From: Thermothelomyces thermophilus ATCC 42464
Lineage: Eukaryota > Ascomycota > Sordariomycetes > Sordariales > Chaetomiaceae
Assembly: GCF_000226095.1 (NCBI RefSeq)
Contig: NC_016472.1
Span: forward strand, 6,262,001-6,326,000
Direction: 5' to 3'
Length of the DNA: 64,000 nt
Position numbers and translations under genes: made by a program. The notes under the pieces were generated by a model. It had not been told where the DNA came from. It did no database searches and saw only the letters and a list, made by a program, of their open reading frames with translations. Below are positions 37,498 through 48,400 of the stretch, piece by piece; position 1 is the first letter of the stretch, and each line of letters starts with the position of its first letter.

Positions 37498-37955
37498 TAT
37501 AATAAACCTAACTTAGACTTCTTCTAAAAGGGTTTAGACAGAGGTAAATTTAGCAAGACAAGCGTATAGGTCGTCTAAGGGATTTGGTAAAGCCAAAGGG
37601 TTTATAACAATACTAGAGTTATCTCCTATAATAGTTAGTAATGCTTGGTATATATACTTATAATTATAGGTTAGGTTACTATTACTAGTAAACTCCTAGA
37701 GTCTACCTTAACGAGTGACTATTTATATATATATATACTTCTGCTGATCGCTTATAGTCCCCTTCTATCCTGTCCTCAGATCGCCTTTGGTAGCTAGCTA
37801 TCCTCTGCTATCTTTCCCTTTTAGCAATCGTTCGCCCGTAGTAGCCCGCGCTCCCTAGCGATCCTATGTCAGCCTCGCTTTGTGCCCTTCTTAATTGGTG
37901 GCTCATTTAGCCTGCTATGCCCTACCGGGTCGCGGCATATAGTTGGCTCGTGATA
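37498..37955 (-). repeat. 5' LTR of element D (type 3 U3)
   Basis: 458 bp, TATAATAAAC to CTCGTGATA. Followed by TATAT, the mutated target-site duplicate. Confidence 0.85.
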
Positions 37956-37960
37956 TATAT

Positions 37961-38592
37961 CTATTTAATACTCTCTTAATACCTAACTAACCTAGGACTA
38001 GACTACTTGTTAGAGGTATAGTAAGTAGTAAGATATCTATTTAGGAGCTCTTACCTATTAATCTAATATAGAGGTAAGCAAGTGCTAGAAAGTCTAACGC
38101 TTATAATCGCTAGGGACGCTTTATATATAGATAATCTAGATATATGGTATTTGTTATAAGGATATATCTTCTTCCTATTTAGAGGTCCTATTATATAGAA
38201 GGCATTACACTAGGATACTATTATAATGTCAAGTACTAAAGTAGAACTTCTAACGCTCTCCCTTATAATAAGAGAGGCTATAGCACTTAAAAGGCTATTT
38301 ATACATATCGATCTTAAGCTTAGGGAACCCTAGAACATCTACTATAATAATTAGCAAACTATTTGACTAGTGATAGCTAAGAACGAACGTATCAATACTT
38401 ACCTATAGCATATGGATATCTATAATATATAGTTATACTAGGAAGTAGTAAAAGGGATATTTAAAGCTATATATCTACTAACTAGTTAGATATTAATAGA
38501 TAAGCTTACTAAACGACTTAGCTAATAAGCCTTTAAATGTTAAAGAGCTTTCCTTAATCTTTAAGATATTAATTATAGGCTTATATAATTAG
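37961..38592 (+). pseudogene. Copia RNase H, second part of pol
   Basis: Resumes the Copia frame after element D. It shows the usual run of Copia RNase H features: a G-Y-x-F-x-L-x-x-G-P-I region near 38,155-38,190, S-S-T-x-V/A-E-x-x-x-L near 38,227-38,260, R-E-A-I-x-L, and a final L-T-K-P-L-N stretch before the stop TAG (38590-38592). Several RIP stops. Confidence 0.75.
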
Positions 38593-38744
38593 GGGGTAGA
38601 AAATAAGTTAAATTTACTAAATAAAATACTACCTAATACTCTTTATCTACTACTATTAGCTATCGCTAGGATTAATAGCCTTACCTTTGCCTTTATCCTA
38701 GCTAGGTAACGACATAGTACCTAACGTATCATCGGACACGCTAA

Positions 38745-39339
38745 CACGAGTATTACGAGCCTCCTTAATCTTGCCTAACTAGTAGAAGATGTCGTATACT
38801 AAGCAAGCGATCTTTGTAAAACGCGCGAGTTTAGCCTTATCGAGCTCGTACTTCTCCGTATTGTCTATACTAGCGTGTTTTAGGTCACTCCGAAGAACTA
38901 TACGTAACTTCTTAAGATCCTATACGTAACTGTTAGCGATTTGCCTATACATTAGGGGTAGAGGTTCGGGATCTAGGGACTTATAGAAGCCTTGGCTCTA
39001 TCTAGCAGAGCCTTTGTCAAATCCTTTGCCGACCTAACGTAAGAAGTAAAACTACTATTATAGTTAGTATAAGCATCGCAAGAGCTATCAGACATATAGG
39101 CAATTAGTATATATCTCCTTACACTTATAGGAACCGTAGGTATAATAGTAGTAGTAGGAGCTAGCACCAGAATGATTATAATATTTGCCAAAAGAACGTC
39201 CTACTAGAGCCGACCGTATATATATTCTATAGGGCACCTTGTAAAGCTTGCTAGTAATGATGTCACTATATTTAGTCAGCTCGAACGATCTTAACGTGAC
39301 TAGCAAAGCGCCGAGAAACGGCAAAACTAGCAGGGACAA
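38745..39339 (-). pseudogene. RIP-killed coding remnant, Cys-rich part and charged helical part, family unknown
   Basis: On the minus strand 39,339-39,090 is open and ends in a Tyr-rich segment (Y-Y-Y-Y-Y-T-Y-G-S-Y-K-C) that looks like a Cys cluster converted to Tyr by RIP. From about 39,020 to 38,745 another frame is open except for TAG stops and reads as a charged helical protein (Leu/Lys/Asp/Glu-rich). Together they could be a gag-like protein of another element, with the frame change an intron or a deletion. I do not recognise the family. Confidence 0.4.
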
Positions 39340-39730
39340 CAGGAATACTTATAGTTTAGAAGCTAGTTTAAAAGCTTTAGCGCGCTTACGCTTTCGAGGC
39401 ATTATAGGAGCAGGAATCGACCTACTAGTAGTAGCCGTATTCGTGATAGGCATACTTAACGAGTTATCTATTAATTCAAGCATAAGAGGCGCTATCCTAT
39501 TATTACTATAATTAAAACTAGTAATACTATTACTACTATAGTTATAATAGCTATATTTAATCTATAGCTTTAAAGAAATCGCTCTACTATATTTGACTCT
39601 TTTAGACTTCTAAATACAGAAGGCAGGCCCCTAAAGGAGCTATTAGGGTAAGAGTAACAAAGGATATAACACTAGGAATAGTATTACTACAAAGCGTAGT
39701 TAAACGACTATCGCCTTCAACTAGGGGGTA
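39340..39730. other. RIP-mutated tail of the transposon block
   Basis: AT-rich sequence with no supported gene. It ends in the purine run CTAGGGGGTA (39721-39730), which looks like a polypurine tract directly before an LTR-like sequence. The AT-rich composition stops here. Confidence 0.5.
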
Positions 39731-39981
39731 TGTCAGAAGCTATAGAGCTTCTAAGAGTATTAGCCACATACGTGCTATAGCGTATGAGGCGTCGTTGCCA
39801 ACGCTTTGGCCAGTTCCTTTGTCTATAAATATCAGTCGTTTTGTCTCCTTTGTAGATAGTCTTAATAAGGCACTGTCTCCTTCGTACAGCCACCTACTAC
39901 AAACTGCTTTCAACGCTCCCGAAGCTCCCACTGCGTTCGGCAGACTGCGACATAGAAACTGTCTGCCAAGTTGCGCTAACA
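39731..39981 (+). repeat. Probable 3' LTR of a Copia-like element, not RIP-mutated
   Basis: Begins TGTCAG directly after a purine run and ends CTAACA, short inverted ends typical of Copia LTRs. It contains TATAAATA near 39,824. About 251 bp. No partner LTR or target-site duplicate was found in the window, so the right boundary is uncertain. Confidence 0.5.
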
Positions 39982-40398
39982 CTTCCGAAAATATATGTAA
40001 ACTCTCGAAGCTCAGTACGGGCTTTGCTAGGTTGTCATGTCCATTCTGATGTGTTTAATTAACGAAAGGCATCGACGCATGTTTGATTTCCAGGGCATAA
40101 ACTACCTAATACTCTTATCTTTTGCCTTCTAGACGCTGAATATTACCCTCACATCCGGAAAGCTAAGATAACCCATTTCATTCTCCTGCGAGGGCGGCTT
40201 CTTCTCATTTTCCTTGTCCTCTCTCCACCGTCTCCTAATTACCGACAACATCATGTCAACAACGACCCCCCTGTTAGTTACCACGCCTTGTCCGTCTTTC
40301 CATAGCCAACAAGACACGGGCGCGGCCCAGGAAAGGTTGATAGAAAAACGAGAGAACTACAAGGAAAACCGCCCCTCTCTCTTAATAATCAGAGCAAC
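39982..40398. other. Intergenic, no gene supported
   Basis: Normal-composition DNA between the transposon block and the first gene; probably includes the 3' UTR of the small minus-strand gene. Contains TAATTA motifs at about 40,055 and 40,217. Confidence 0.5.
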
Positions 40399-40867
40399 TC
40401 AGCCGTGAGAGGGCTGGTTCCGCCCACCGTGGGGCGCCCTGTGGTGGTCCCTCCGCTCCTTGCCGCCGGCGCGGCTGTACTTCTGCCCGATGTCCTCGGG
40501 GAGCTCGCCCCCGGCCGCGCTGACCACCTCTCCGAGAGAGGTGGCCCCCAGCTTGCTGTCGTCGAGGCCGGCCCCGGCCGCGCTTCCTTCTGCTGCTCCC
40601 TTCCGGCTCCCCCCTTCGCCGGCCGAGATCACGTTCGGCTTGGCGGCGTCTGCGGAGACTGCGAGTGGGACGGGACGGGTCAGTATTAATTAAGGGACGG
40701 CATGTCAACAGCATAATTACGGGTGGTAATTAATCAAAAAGCGTGGGGTTTCTGGAGAGAGAGAGAGAAAGGGTGTGGAGGTGATGGAGCAGAAAGGGTT
40801 ACAGACTCTTGGCGCCCTCCTTGGCCATATCGAAGAGGTTTCCTCCTTGTGGTTGAGCGTCAGACAT
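40399..40867 (-). CDS. Small two-exon protein of unknown function (106 aa)
   Basis: Exon 1 is 40867-40807 and exon 2 is 40658-40399, with a 148-nt intron between. The acceptor side is good (ACTGAC branch, CGCAG), but the donor GTCTGT is weak. The start is the first ATG. Exon 1 begins M-S-D-A-Q and contains an amphipathic N-L-F-D-M-A-K-E stretch; exon 2 is Gly/Ala/Ser-rich, then ends in a basic His/Arg/Gly tail. There is no signal peptide or membrane segment. Exon 2 is very GC-rich and open in other frames too, so the frame was chosen because it continues from exon 1. I do not recognise a family. An alternative is that the transcript ends at the TAA in the unspliced exon 1 frame. Confidence 0.5.
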
Positions 40868-41332
40868 GGTAGGCTGGACGTTTGTGTGGTAATTATCAAT
40901 TAGGTGTTGTGCTATCGCTAGCTCTTTTTCAATCGGAGAAAGAAGAGCCAATAGCTATTTGGCTGAAGCAGCTTTTCTGTGCGTGTATTATTGAAGGGAA
41001 ACAAAGAGGCCGTTGCGAGTTGGTCTGGAAGACTGTCCCGCCGCTACGTCATCGAACGCTCCGAGGACACTGAACGCTTTGCAATGACGTCTATGTTCGA
41101 GGTTTACATGCCTACACTCGTCTATTATTCACCGAAATAGAGATTCTGAATGTAGGAGTAGAACCCAACTATGAATGATGGAGGCGCAACGGGGAGGAGG
41201 GAGGGGAAAGGGGGGTTAATTAGATCCCAAGTAATAATTAGATCATTTGCCGTCGTTTTGTTCAGTTGCGAGAGAGGTGGTCACACCGTACCCAACCTAC
41301 CTTCGTCATGCGCACTTGATGTTTCTTATGTT
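40868..41332. other. Intergenic, no gene supported
   Basis: Region upstream of the small gene and downstream of the rhodopsin-type gene, both on the minus strand. TAATTA motifs near 40,891, 41,217 and 41,234. No open frame with coding character. Confidence 0.5.
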
Positions 41333-42754
41333 TTAGTCCATTGCTTGAGTATTACTGCTTCTAGTCGCGCTGCTCGTAATCCCGCCACCTCTCTCTGCGA
41401 TTTTCTTTAGGACACACCAGTGACTGTGTTCGACCTCTCTCCTGACGGTCCATCTCCCAGTTTCGGATCCCGCAACCTGGGTTGAATCTCTGCTCCCCTG
41501 AATCTCTCCGCGGAGGGCTATATGTCTCCCTCTGATGCTACGGCAGGTATTCAAAAGCAGCGGGCGCATGAAGGGGATGGAGGCGGCGCTGATGATAACA
41601 GCGGCTTCGGCGGCGGCCCAGATGATCAAGTCTGTAGAAACGTCTTGGGAGAGTTAGCTCGTACTTTTGACAGCCCCATGGGCGAGGACGGGTGTCATGG
41701 ACATGACACACAGGTGAAGTCTGATTTCGGTTTTCCTGCCATTGGCAGGAAGGTTGTCTTGATAACCGCTGTGACGCCAGCCCTAGCAACGATGCGATAT
41801 TATCCGCTATTAGCGCGCGATCCGAAATGGGGGTGTATGGTCATCCATCCTGCACCGTACAGGACTCCTAAACTCATCGCGATGCCGACGCCAATTTTCT
41901 CGGCTGTTTGAATCCTCATGGGCCAAATGAGAACCCAGGGGAATATAGCGAGGGCAAAGTCCATCGCGGCGGACCAAGCTGCTCCAAGATTAAAGCAGCA
42001 AGTCAGCCCACCCGTCCACCAATCGACAGTTGGTTTTAGATTTTGCGACGGATCGGAATGATGCCGAGGGTTAAGGAGAGGTTAAGGACATACAGCCTGC
42101 AAAAATCGAGTAAGCAGTGTAGACGGCTCGTGGCCAGCACGAGCCGTCGAGCTCAACGTCCCACAATTTCTCGGTCGGCTGACACTGGGCGAGGAGCAGG
42201 GCCGCGCACGACCACATGGCCATATTGACGCTCACGATGACACTCCACAGGAAGACTCTGTGCCACCGCTCAAAGGCAAAGCGGAGCAGGGTGACGGCGA
42301 ACGAGGTCTTGCTGACGGCGACGGCCAAGATGGCGAAGAACTCGGCAACGAAGAGCAGTCGTCCGGCCGCGATGGAGTCATCCAACGACACGGAATCCAG
42401 ATGTCGGCCGACTCCCCATCTCGTCGAGGCGATTGTGAGGGCAACGTACAGGGCAAGGAGCATCTGGCAGTGGAGCGCCTCCATCAGCGATGAGCCCGCG
42501 GTGGATCCGGGAACCGGCTACCGATGTATTAAATAGTTCAACGGATGGGGCCAACATACCCAAGAAAATATCAAGATGTAATCGTCCAAACCAATGACCT
42601 TGTGGTATCTCCTCTTACACCAGAAGCGGAGCGCCATAAACAGCAATGACATTGCTGCCATAACCGACATGCATGAGATCAGTTTCCGGGTGTTGGATTC
42701 AGTATTAATATTAGTGGCCATCGACGAAGACTTTGGCTGGCCACGGGTTGGCAT
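41333..42754 (-). CDS. Fungal rhodopsin-fold integral membrane protein (PTH11/SAT4-like), seven TM, 350 aa
   Basis: Five exons on the minus strand: 42754-42560, 42463-42094, 41978-41861, 41782-41712, 41631-41333. Introns of 96, 115, 78 and 80 nt all have GT..AG, and the phases fit. The joined protein has seven hydrophobic segments. After TM1 comes G-L-D-D-Y; TM3 contains A-E-F-F-A; TM4 ends near a C-Q-P; then G-S-C-W, S-W-S-A-A-M-D-F at TM5, G-V-L-A-G at TM6 and I-W-A-A-A-E at TM7, all hallmarks of the fungal 'rhodopsin domain' family. The tail is hydrophilic. Plasma-membrane location is expected; ligand unknown. The start could also be the ATG at 42721. An upstream acceptor for intron 1 would add residues but fits the family less well. 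Confidence 0.85.
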
Positions 42755-43691
42755 GGCCAAATCGGGTTATTTCTGGGCCCTTTCCGGCTCTCGGACGATC
42801 AGCGAGAGCCGTAATTAACTGTTGGGAGGCCGACCGTCGCGTCGCCGCTAACGTGTTGCTCGATCGCTCGCCGAGGGGGTCGCCCTCGGTATATGGGGCT
42901 TCGGGGCAGTATGCCGAAGAGGAGTGCAGGGCATCACGCGCTGGTTGGTTGTCTCTGGAGAAAGCACCCATTTGCCCCGGGGGCGTTGGAGCGGAATGAT
43001 GATGGTCGCGTCATGGGTGCGGAAAGGTCAGCCAAATTTCAGATGGTAAGATGGATCCGAGACAATTCATGATCCATCATCCAATCAAGCAAGTCATAGT
43101 CTGTGCTTTTTTAGGTGAACACCTTCACCGACACTCGCCACATCGTCAGGGCATCAGGACCCAAGTCGCAGACTTGCACTTAAGCAGTGCGCAAAAACGA
43201 CGCCGGGGTTTGGCAGTCGAGTTTTGTGATGGTAGACTCTTCACTGGGGTTGCGAGGTTCCATTGGATGCAGTGGGTTGTCGTGATTGCAATTGGCACGG
43301 GCAAAATCGATGCAGTGAGGCCTACTACTCCGTTAACCACACTGATACCTTCGCCTTTCCATTGGCAGATGACGCCGCGGGAGAATGCGTATTTCATCGT
43401 TGACTGGACGGAAATGTGCCTGGTTGGCCGCGTCAGAACCAGCGTGCCCGATGTTGTCGAGCTTCGCTGGTGAGGCCGAGACGATGGCTACCTAAGGAAA
43501 TAAATAAATAATTAATAACGCGGCAATGCGAGGAGGTATTTATCAGATAATTAGAGGTCAGAGAATCATATTCCGTGGGCCCCCTCCAAGATCTTTGCCC
43601 AGCGTTTGGATATCTGAACGACTCACCGAATCGCGTTCTGGCTGCCTGCCTCGGGGAAACCGCCCGATCAGCGTCTTCTCTTCAGTTCAAC
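42755..43691. other. Divergent promoter region, no gene supported
   Basis: Lies between the rhodopsin-type gene (-) and the zinc-finger gene (+), so it likely holds both promoters. An open frame at 43051-43473 exists but has no recognisable domain and no conserved look. TAATTA motifs at about 42,811, 43,509 and 43,547. Confidence 0.5.
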
Positions 43692-44189
43692 ATGGTCCCT
43701 ACTGCCAAGCGATACAAGCCCAAAGCCCAGAGATATGAGGAGACGACTGCCATGTTCCCCTCCCTCCACGAGGACGTCATGAACGCGCTTGCTGAGTGCT
43801 CGATTGTCCCCGAGCCGTGGTTCAATAACAACGAGACCGACGGGACCGTGATGGAGGACTACTCAACATTCGTCATGGGTCGATTCGACTGTCGCAACCA
43901 AAAATGCCCTCAACGCGGTTGGAGTAGCAAGAAGATTGCCATCTGCATCCGGCGGTTTCCAAACTCCGGCTACAATGCGACCGTTTACAAGCAGCGTTGC
44001 AAGTCCTGCGACAGGCTGGGCACGCTTCGGCTCGACGACAACTCATACGTTGAGAGAGTCGCGTACCGGCTGAAGAAGTGGGCTGGCGTCCCCATGGAGA
44101 TGCCATTGTATCGTGGGATAATATCGGGTGGCCCCCCGCACATGTTTGAGCTTTGCGAAGGGTGCAAAGCGGGACGCTGTCAGGGATAA
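43692..44189 (+). CDS. 3CxxC-type zinc-finger protein (165 aa)
   Basis: Single exon from the first ATG, preceded by AAC. After a basic N-terminus (residues 1-15) it has the features of the fungal zf-3CxxC family: F-D-C followed by K-C and a conserved W-S (residues about 60-72), then Q-R-C-K-S-C (about 99-104), a Y-V-E-R-V-A-Y-R-L-K-K-W-A-G stretch, and a C-terminal L-C-E-G-C-K-A-G-R-C. The Cys pairs probably bind zinc. The biological role of this family is not established. The frame is open upstream to 43575, but only with a GTG. It diverges from the rhodopsin-type gene. Confidence 0.85.
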   Translation: MVPTAKRYKPKAQRYEETTAMFPSLHEDVMNALAECSIVPEPWFNNNETDGTVMEDYSTFVMGRFDCRNQKCPQRGWSSKKIAICIRRFPNSGYNATVYKQRCKSCDRLGTLRLDDNSYVERVAYRLKKWAGVPMEMPLYRGIISGGPPHMFELCEGCKAGRCQG

Positions 44190-45428
44190 TTAGGTGCCAG
44201 ATGTTACGACTTGGTTCGCGGTTTGGGTTCAGTGCACGGATTGTGATCAGGTCGACCCTCGGCAGTAATGAGGGCTGTGGCTCATGAGCCATTCAGGGAT
44301 TTGTCACAGATCGAGCTGGCGAATGTCTGATGTACTGTACAGGTTATACCTCGCTGAAATTGAAAAGGTAGATATGTCGGCAACCGGATACAACGGTTTC
44401 CCCGTCATTTCCCCGTCAAACCTTGCCCGCTTCATCAGATCGATCGCATTGGAAAATGCTTGAGTTACACTAGCTTAGGTATCTGTATTTCGATGTCAAC
44501 GAGAAGGTGTCAATCAGACTAGTCGTCGAACTTTGCCCCTGACACCTAGTGTAGTTAAAAACGGATGGTACAGCTATCTAATCATTCCTTCCTCGGGCAT
44601 GGCTTGATGGATATGTTCATCGTGGGGAGAAAAAGCACAGTGCAAATAAGGTAGCTGGTGAAGCAACTGGCATTTGAGGCACAATCGGCAGCCCAAGTAA
44701 AATAGTAACAAAAATATCTTGTCGTATTCATCTTCTTTCTGAAGAGGAGGGAAATATTGTAAACCACGAAACAGAGAGGGAGAGAAAGTGAAAGATAAGA
44801 GAAGGGGAAGAGTTTGTGACTGATTCTGCGAACAGTTCCCGAACAGTTGGCATCACAAACCATGGCCGATGTCTTATATAATAGGTACAGTACTCCGTAC
44901 ACACGTGTGTGTATGTATGTACATACATACATACATACTTCGTACGGATTAGTAGGTCTGTTAATGTTCCTGGCCAGAAGCACGGTCCTGTGCCGCCGTA
45001 CCGTGTCTGGCCTGTTTCAGGCCCCGCTTGCTTGCTCTCAGGAACCAACAGGCGACTGCCAAACCACGTGAATGGCCGATGCGCGTCGGTTGGGCCCGTT
45101 GTCCCTACAGTAAGGATCTGGAACGCCAGATGCCAACGTCATTTCTCCAGACCCCAGCGCGGCAGGGAACATATCGGTCTTGAGCACAACATCCCCGCTC
45201 TACCCACTCGTCTTGCCTCCACAACGCTGCTTCGACCCCCCTCCGAAGTCCCTACCACTCCACGCCAACCGCGCGCGCGATTGCACTTGGGCATTCTTTT
45301 TTCATTTCATTCTTTTTTCTCCAACAGATTGCGCTCCTTGAAGCTACGACCAGACTTGGATCCGATTCAATACCCGAGCCCAGCCGCTCGACGACGATTG
45401 CTGGTCCGAGGTGGTTCGTTGTCTGACC
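44190..45428. other. Intergenic and 5' UTR of the oxysterol-binding protein gene
   Basis: Contains an inverted repeat around GTAT/ACAT tetranucleotides: TCCGTAC (44894-44900) can pair with GTACGGA (44942-44948). Nearer the gene, a GTAAGG at 45110 and a long pyrimidine tract ending CAACAG near 45,328 could bound a 5' UTR intron. No other gene seen. Confidence 0.5.
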
Positions 45429-48400
45429 ATGCCTGACGCGGGGGAGAGGTAGGCAGCTCTAACCACTCGGATCTTAGCTCTCTGACAGCAGCCAGTGGTG
45501 TGAGCTACTCCGACAAGATGTTGTCTCCCAGACTTTCGATTCTGCCCCGCGCAGGTCGCAGCAAGACGTTGTTGTTGTTGTTGAAACCCCTGGCTAACAC
45601 GACCCTTTTGCGCCCAGCTCCCATCGACGAACTAAATCTTCCACGTTGTCTCTGTTGAGGCGAAAGGGCACCGAGGACGCCATGTCTTCATCCGACAGTG
45701 CCAGGCCCGGCGGTGCGGGCGCAAGCACGACGGCACCAGGAACTAGCGCGCCACAAACAACTTCCGAGGCTGTTGCACATCAACAATCGAACAAGAGCCA
45801 CAGCTCGAAGCTCTCTGTTTCTGGAGCTTCCATCGGCCGAGTACCCTCGAACACCCCCTCGATAGCCGGTGGAAGGTCTCTCAATCCGAATGACAGAGGG
45901 ACCTCGCTCGAATCATCCGTCAGGAAATTCCGCATCGTCGAGGCGTTACGTAACGGCGACACGGCATTCATCTCCAAGGCCATCCGCGAAAGCGCCGACA
46001 ACGGTCCTCGCATGAGCACCTCCTCATTCACCACCCCGTCAGGACCTCTCGAAGATACCACAATACTCCATTTGGCAATCCAGTGCGCTGAACAACCTGT
46101 CGTCGAGTACGTCCTGTCCGACGGCGCCGGCTCGCTCGATATCAATGCGCGGGATAAGGATGGCAACACACCCCTCCATCTGGCGGCGGCCCAGGGCAGG
46201 ACGCAGGTCGTGAGGCTGCTTCTAGAGAACAAAGACATCAACGACGCTATCGCCAACCATCAGGGCCGTCTCCCCATTGACCTTGCCCGAAATCCCGACA
46301 TCTTTCAACAGCTGCAACTTTCGAGGTCTTTGTTCGCCGAAAACAAGGTTCGGCAGGTGCAGGATCTCATCCTCCACGGCGAACTCAAGGTCTTGGAGCA
46401 GGTGTTGGAGGAACCGCGCTTCAAGACGGTCCTGGATATCAACAGCCCCGAGTTTGCTTCGGAACCGACTACGGTGCAAACGGGCGGAACGCTGCTGCAT
46501 GAGGCGGCACGTCGCAAGAACAGCCGCCTGATCCAGGTCTTGCTCCTACACGGCGCCGACCCGTTCCGCCGGGATCGCAAGGGCAGGTTGCCGCAAGACG
46601 TGACAAAGGACGAGATCACACGGGCAATGTTGAAGAAGTCGCCGGCTGCTGTGGCGGCCCAGAGGGGCATCCAGGAGAAGGCCGTCTTGGGTTCCACGGC
46701 GCAAGGTGCGGCCTCGGCGACGCCCGGCGACCCACTTGCCGGGCGCGAGGCGCGGGAGATGAAAGGATACCTCAAGAAGTGGACAAACTATCGCAAAGGA
46801 TACCAGTTGCGGTGGTTCGTCCTGGAGGATGGCGTTCTCAGTTACTACAAGCACCAGGATGACGCCGGCTCGGCCTGTCGCGGCGCCATCAACATGCGCA
46901 TAGCCAAGCTGCACATGAGCCCCGACGAGAAGACCAAATTTGAGATTCACGGCAAGTCTTCCGTTAAATACATTCTCAAGGCAAACCACGAGGTCGAAGC
47001 CAAGCGCTGGTTTTGGGCCCTTAACAACTCGATCCAGTGGACCAAGGATCAAGCCAAGGAGGAGGAACGACAGCGGGCTCGCAACGCTGAGTTGCTGAAG
47101 CAAGCGAAAGCCGAGCACTCCCATTTGGCCGAAACGCCAAGCGAGAACGCTAGCGTTGCTGAAACGTCGCGCAGCAGCATACAGCTCACGCGGATGCACT
47201 CCTCCGCTCGTGCGTCTAGCAAGAGCGGGGTCCAGGCTAGCGGTAGCAACGATGACGATGACCCCGGCGACGCCGCTACGGAGGCAGACAAGACGGATCG
47301 CAACGGCGGCGGAACGGTTGCGGAGGACGACGCCGACGACGACGAGTATGGCGAGGTGTCGAGCGGACAGGATGCCCCCCCGGCGAGCAAGGACGCCTTC
47401 ACCATCACGGCTCAGTCAGCGAAGCTGCAGCTTGAGTCCATGGCTAATGTCACCTCTGCCCTGCTTCTCGAGTCTTCCAAGAACCCCGCACTCACCTTGT
47501 CTGATCCCAAGACGTCGCAAGCTTTGGCGACCTACGACGCCGCCATCCGCTCGCTCACCGGCCTCATCGGGGACCTGCTCCGCATCTCAAAAGACCGCGA
47601 CGCATACTGGCAGTACCGCCTCGACCGGGAGTCTGAGATGCGGCGCATGTGGGAGGAGAGTATGGCGCAGGTCGCTAAGGAGCAAGAAGAGCTCGAGGCC
47701 CGTATCGGCGAGGCCGAGTTAAAGCGGAGGATGACGAAGCGCATTCTTAAGGAGGTCGTCGAGAACGGCATCCTCGAGGGCGGCCAAGTCCCCGCTTCGA
47801 CCGGTCAGGCTGCTGAAGCGGCACTTCAGGAGGGGGCTGACACCGAGGCCCCAGCCGATGGCGTGAGTGCGAAGTCGCCTCCCACCAGCCTGTCAAGGCG
47901 GCAGACTGTGATGACCCAGATGGCGGTCATCTCGGACTCCGAGTCCGACGAGGAAGAGTTCTTCGACGCGGTCGATGCCGGTGAAGTCGAAGTCTCGCAG
48001 CTTCCGCCCTCGGAGGTCACTACCTCCCAGGAGAAGCAGCAGCTGGTCATCTCGGACGCATGTGATATCAGCAGCTCATTCAAGGGATATGAGAACGGGA
48101 TCCGTACGCGGTTGAACTTGGACGCGGATAACCGGCCAAAGATCTCGCTCTGGGTAGGTTCCAGTGGACATTCTGATGGAGGATATCGTTTGCTCACCTA
48201 AGTCATAGGGCATCCTCAAGTCCATGGTCGGGAAGGACATGACGAAGATGACGCTGCCCGTCTCATTCAACGAACCCACATCTCTCCTCCACCGCTGTGG
48301 CGAGGACATGGAGTATTCAGATCTCCTAGATCTTGCGGCCGATCGGGCGGACTCAATCGAACGGCTCCTGTACGTTGCCGCTTTCGCTGCCAGCGAGTAC

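Larger units (their letters stand above)
30329..37955 (-). mobile_element. Element D: full-length Ty3/Gypsy chromodomain retrotransposon inserted in Copia
   Basis: 7,627 bp with 458-bp LTRs on both sides. The flanking pentamers are TATAC (30324-30328) and TATAT (37956-37960), one C-to-T change from a perfect duplication, as RIP would make. Its LTRs match the right LTR of element A. Heavy RIP: the RT motif reads Y-L-N-N and the gag ATG is ATA. From right to left: 5' LTR, gag, pol, antisense gene, stem-loop (30804-30822), 3' LTR. Confidence 0.9.
29401..38598 (+). mobile_element. Ty1/Copia element, RIP-killed and split by element D
   Basis: The 3' half of a Copia pol is recognisable in two parts, 29401-30328 and 37961-38592, which join exactly when element D and its duplication are removed. 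A purine run, AGGGGGTA (38591-38598), follows the pol stop and is the expected polypurine tract. I could not identify either LTR with confidence, nor gag and integrase. Confidence 0.75.

Noticed and set aside
40405-40714. Arg-rich and Val-rich open frames overlapping the small gene
   Set aside because: Shadows of the GC-rich exon 2; only one frame continues from exon 1.
42464-42559. Earlier acceptor for intron 1 of the rhodopsin-type gene
   Set aside because: Also in phase, but inserts residues between TM segments that break the family pattern; the CAG before 42463 fits better.
43051-43473. 140-codon open frame on the plus strand
   Set aside because: No domain, no splice context, and an equally open frame on the other strand.
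43575-43691. Longer N-terminus of the 3CxxC protein
   Set aside because: It would need a GTG start and reads unlike the family; ATG 43692 is used.
45646-45681. Start of the oxysterol-binding protein at 45646
   Set aside because: That codon is TTG; the spliced ATG at 45429 or the ATG at 45682 are the realistic starts.
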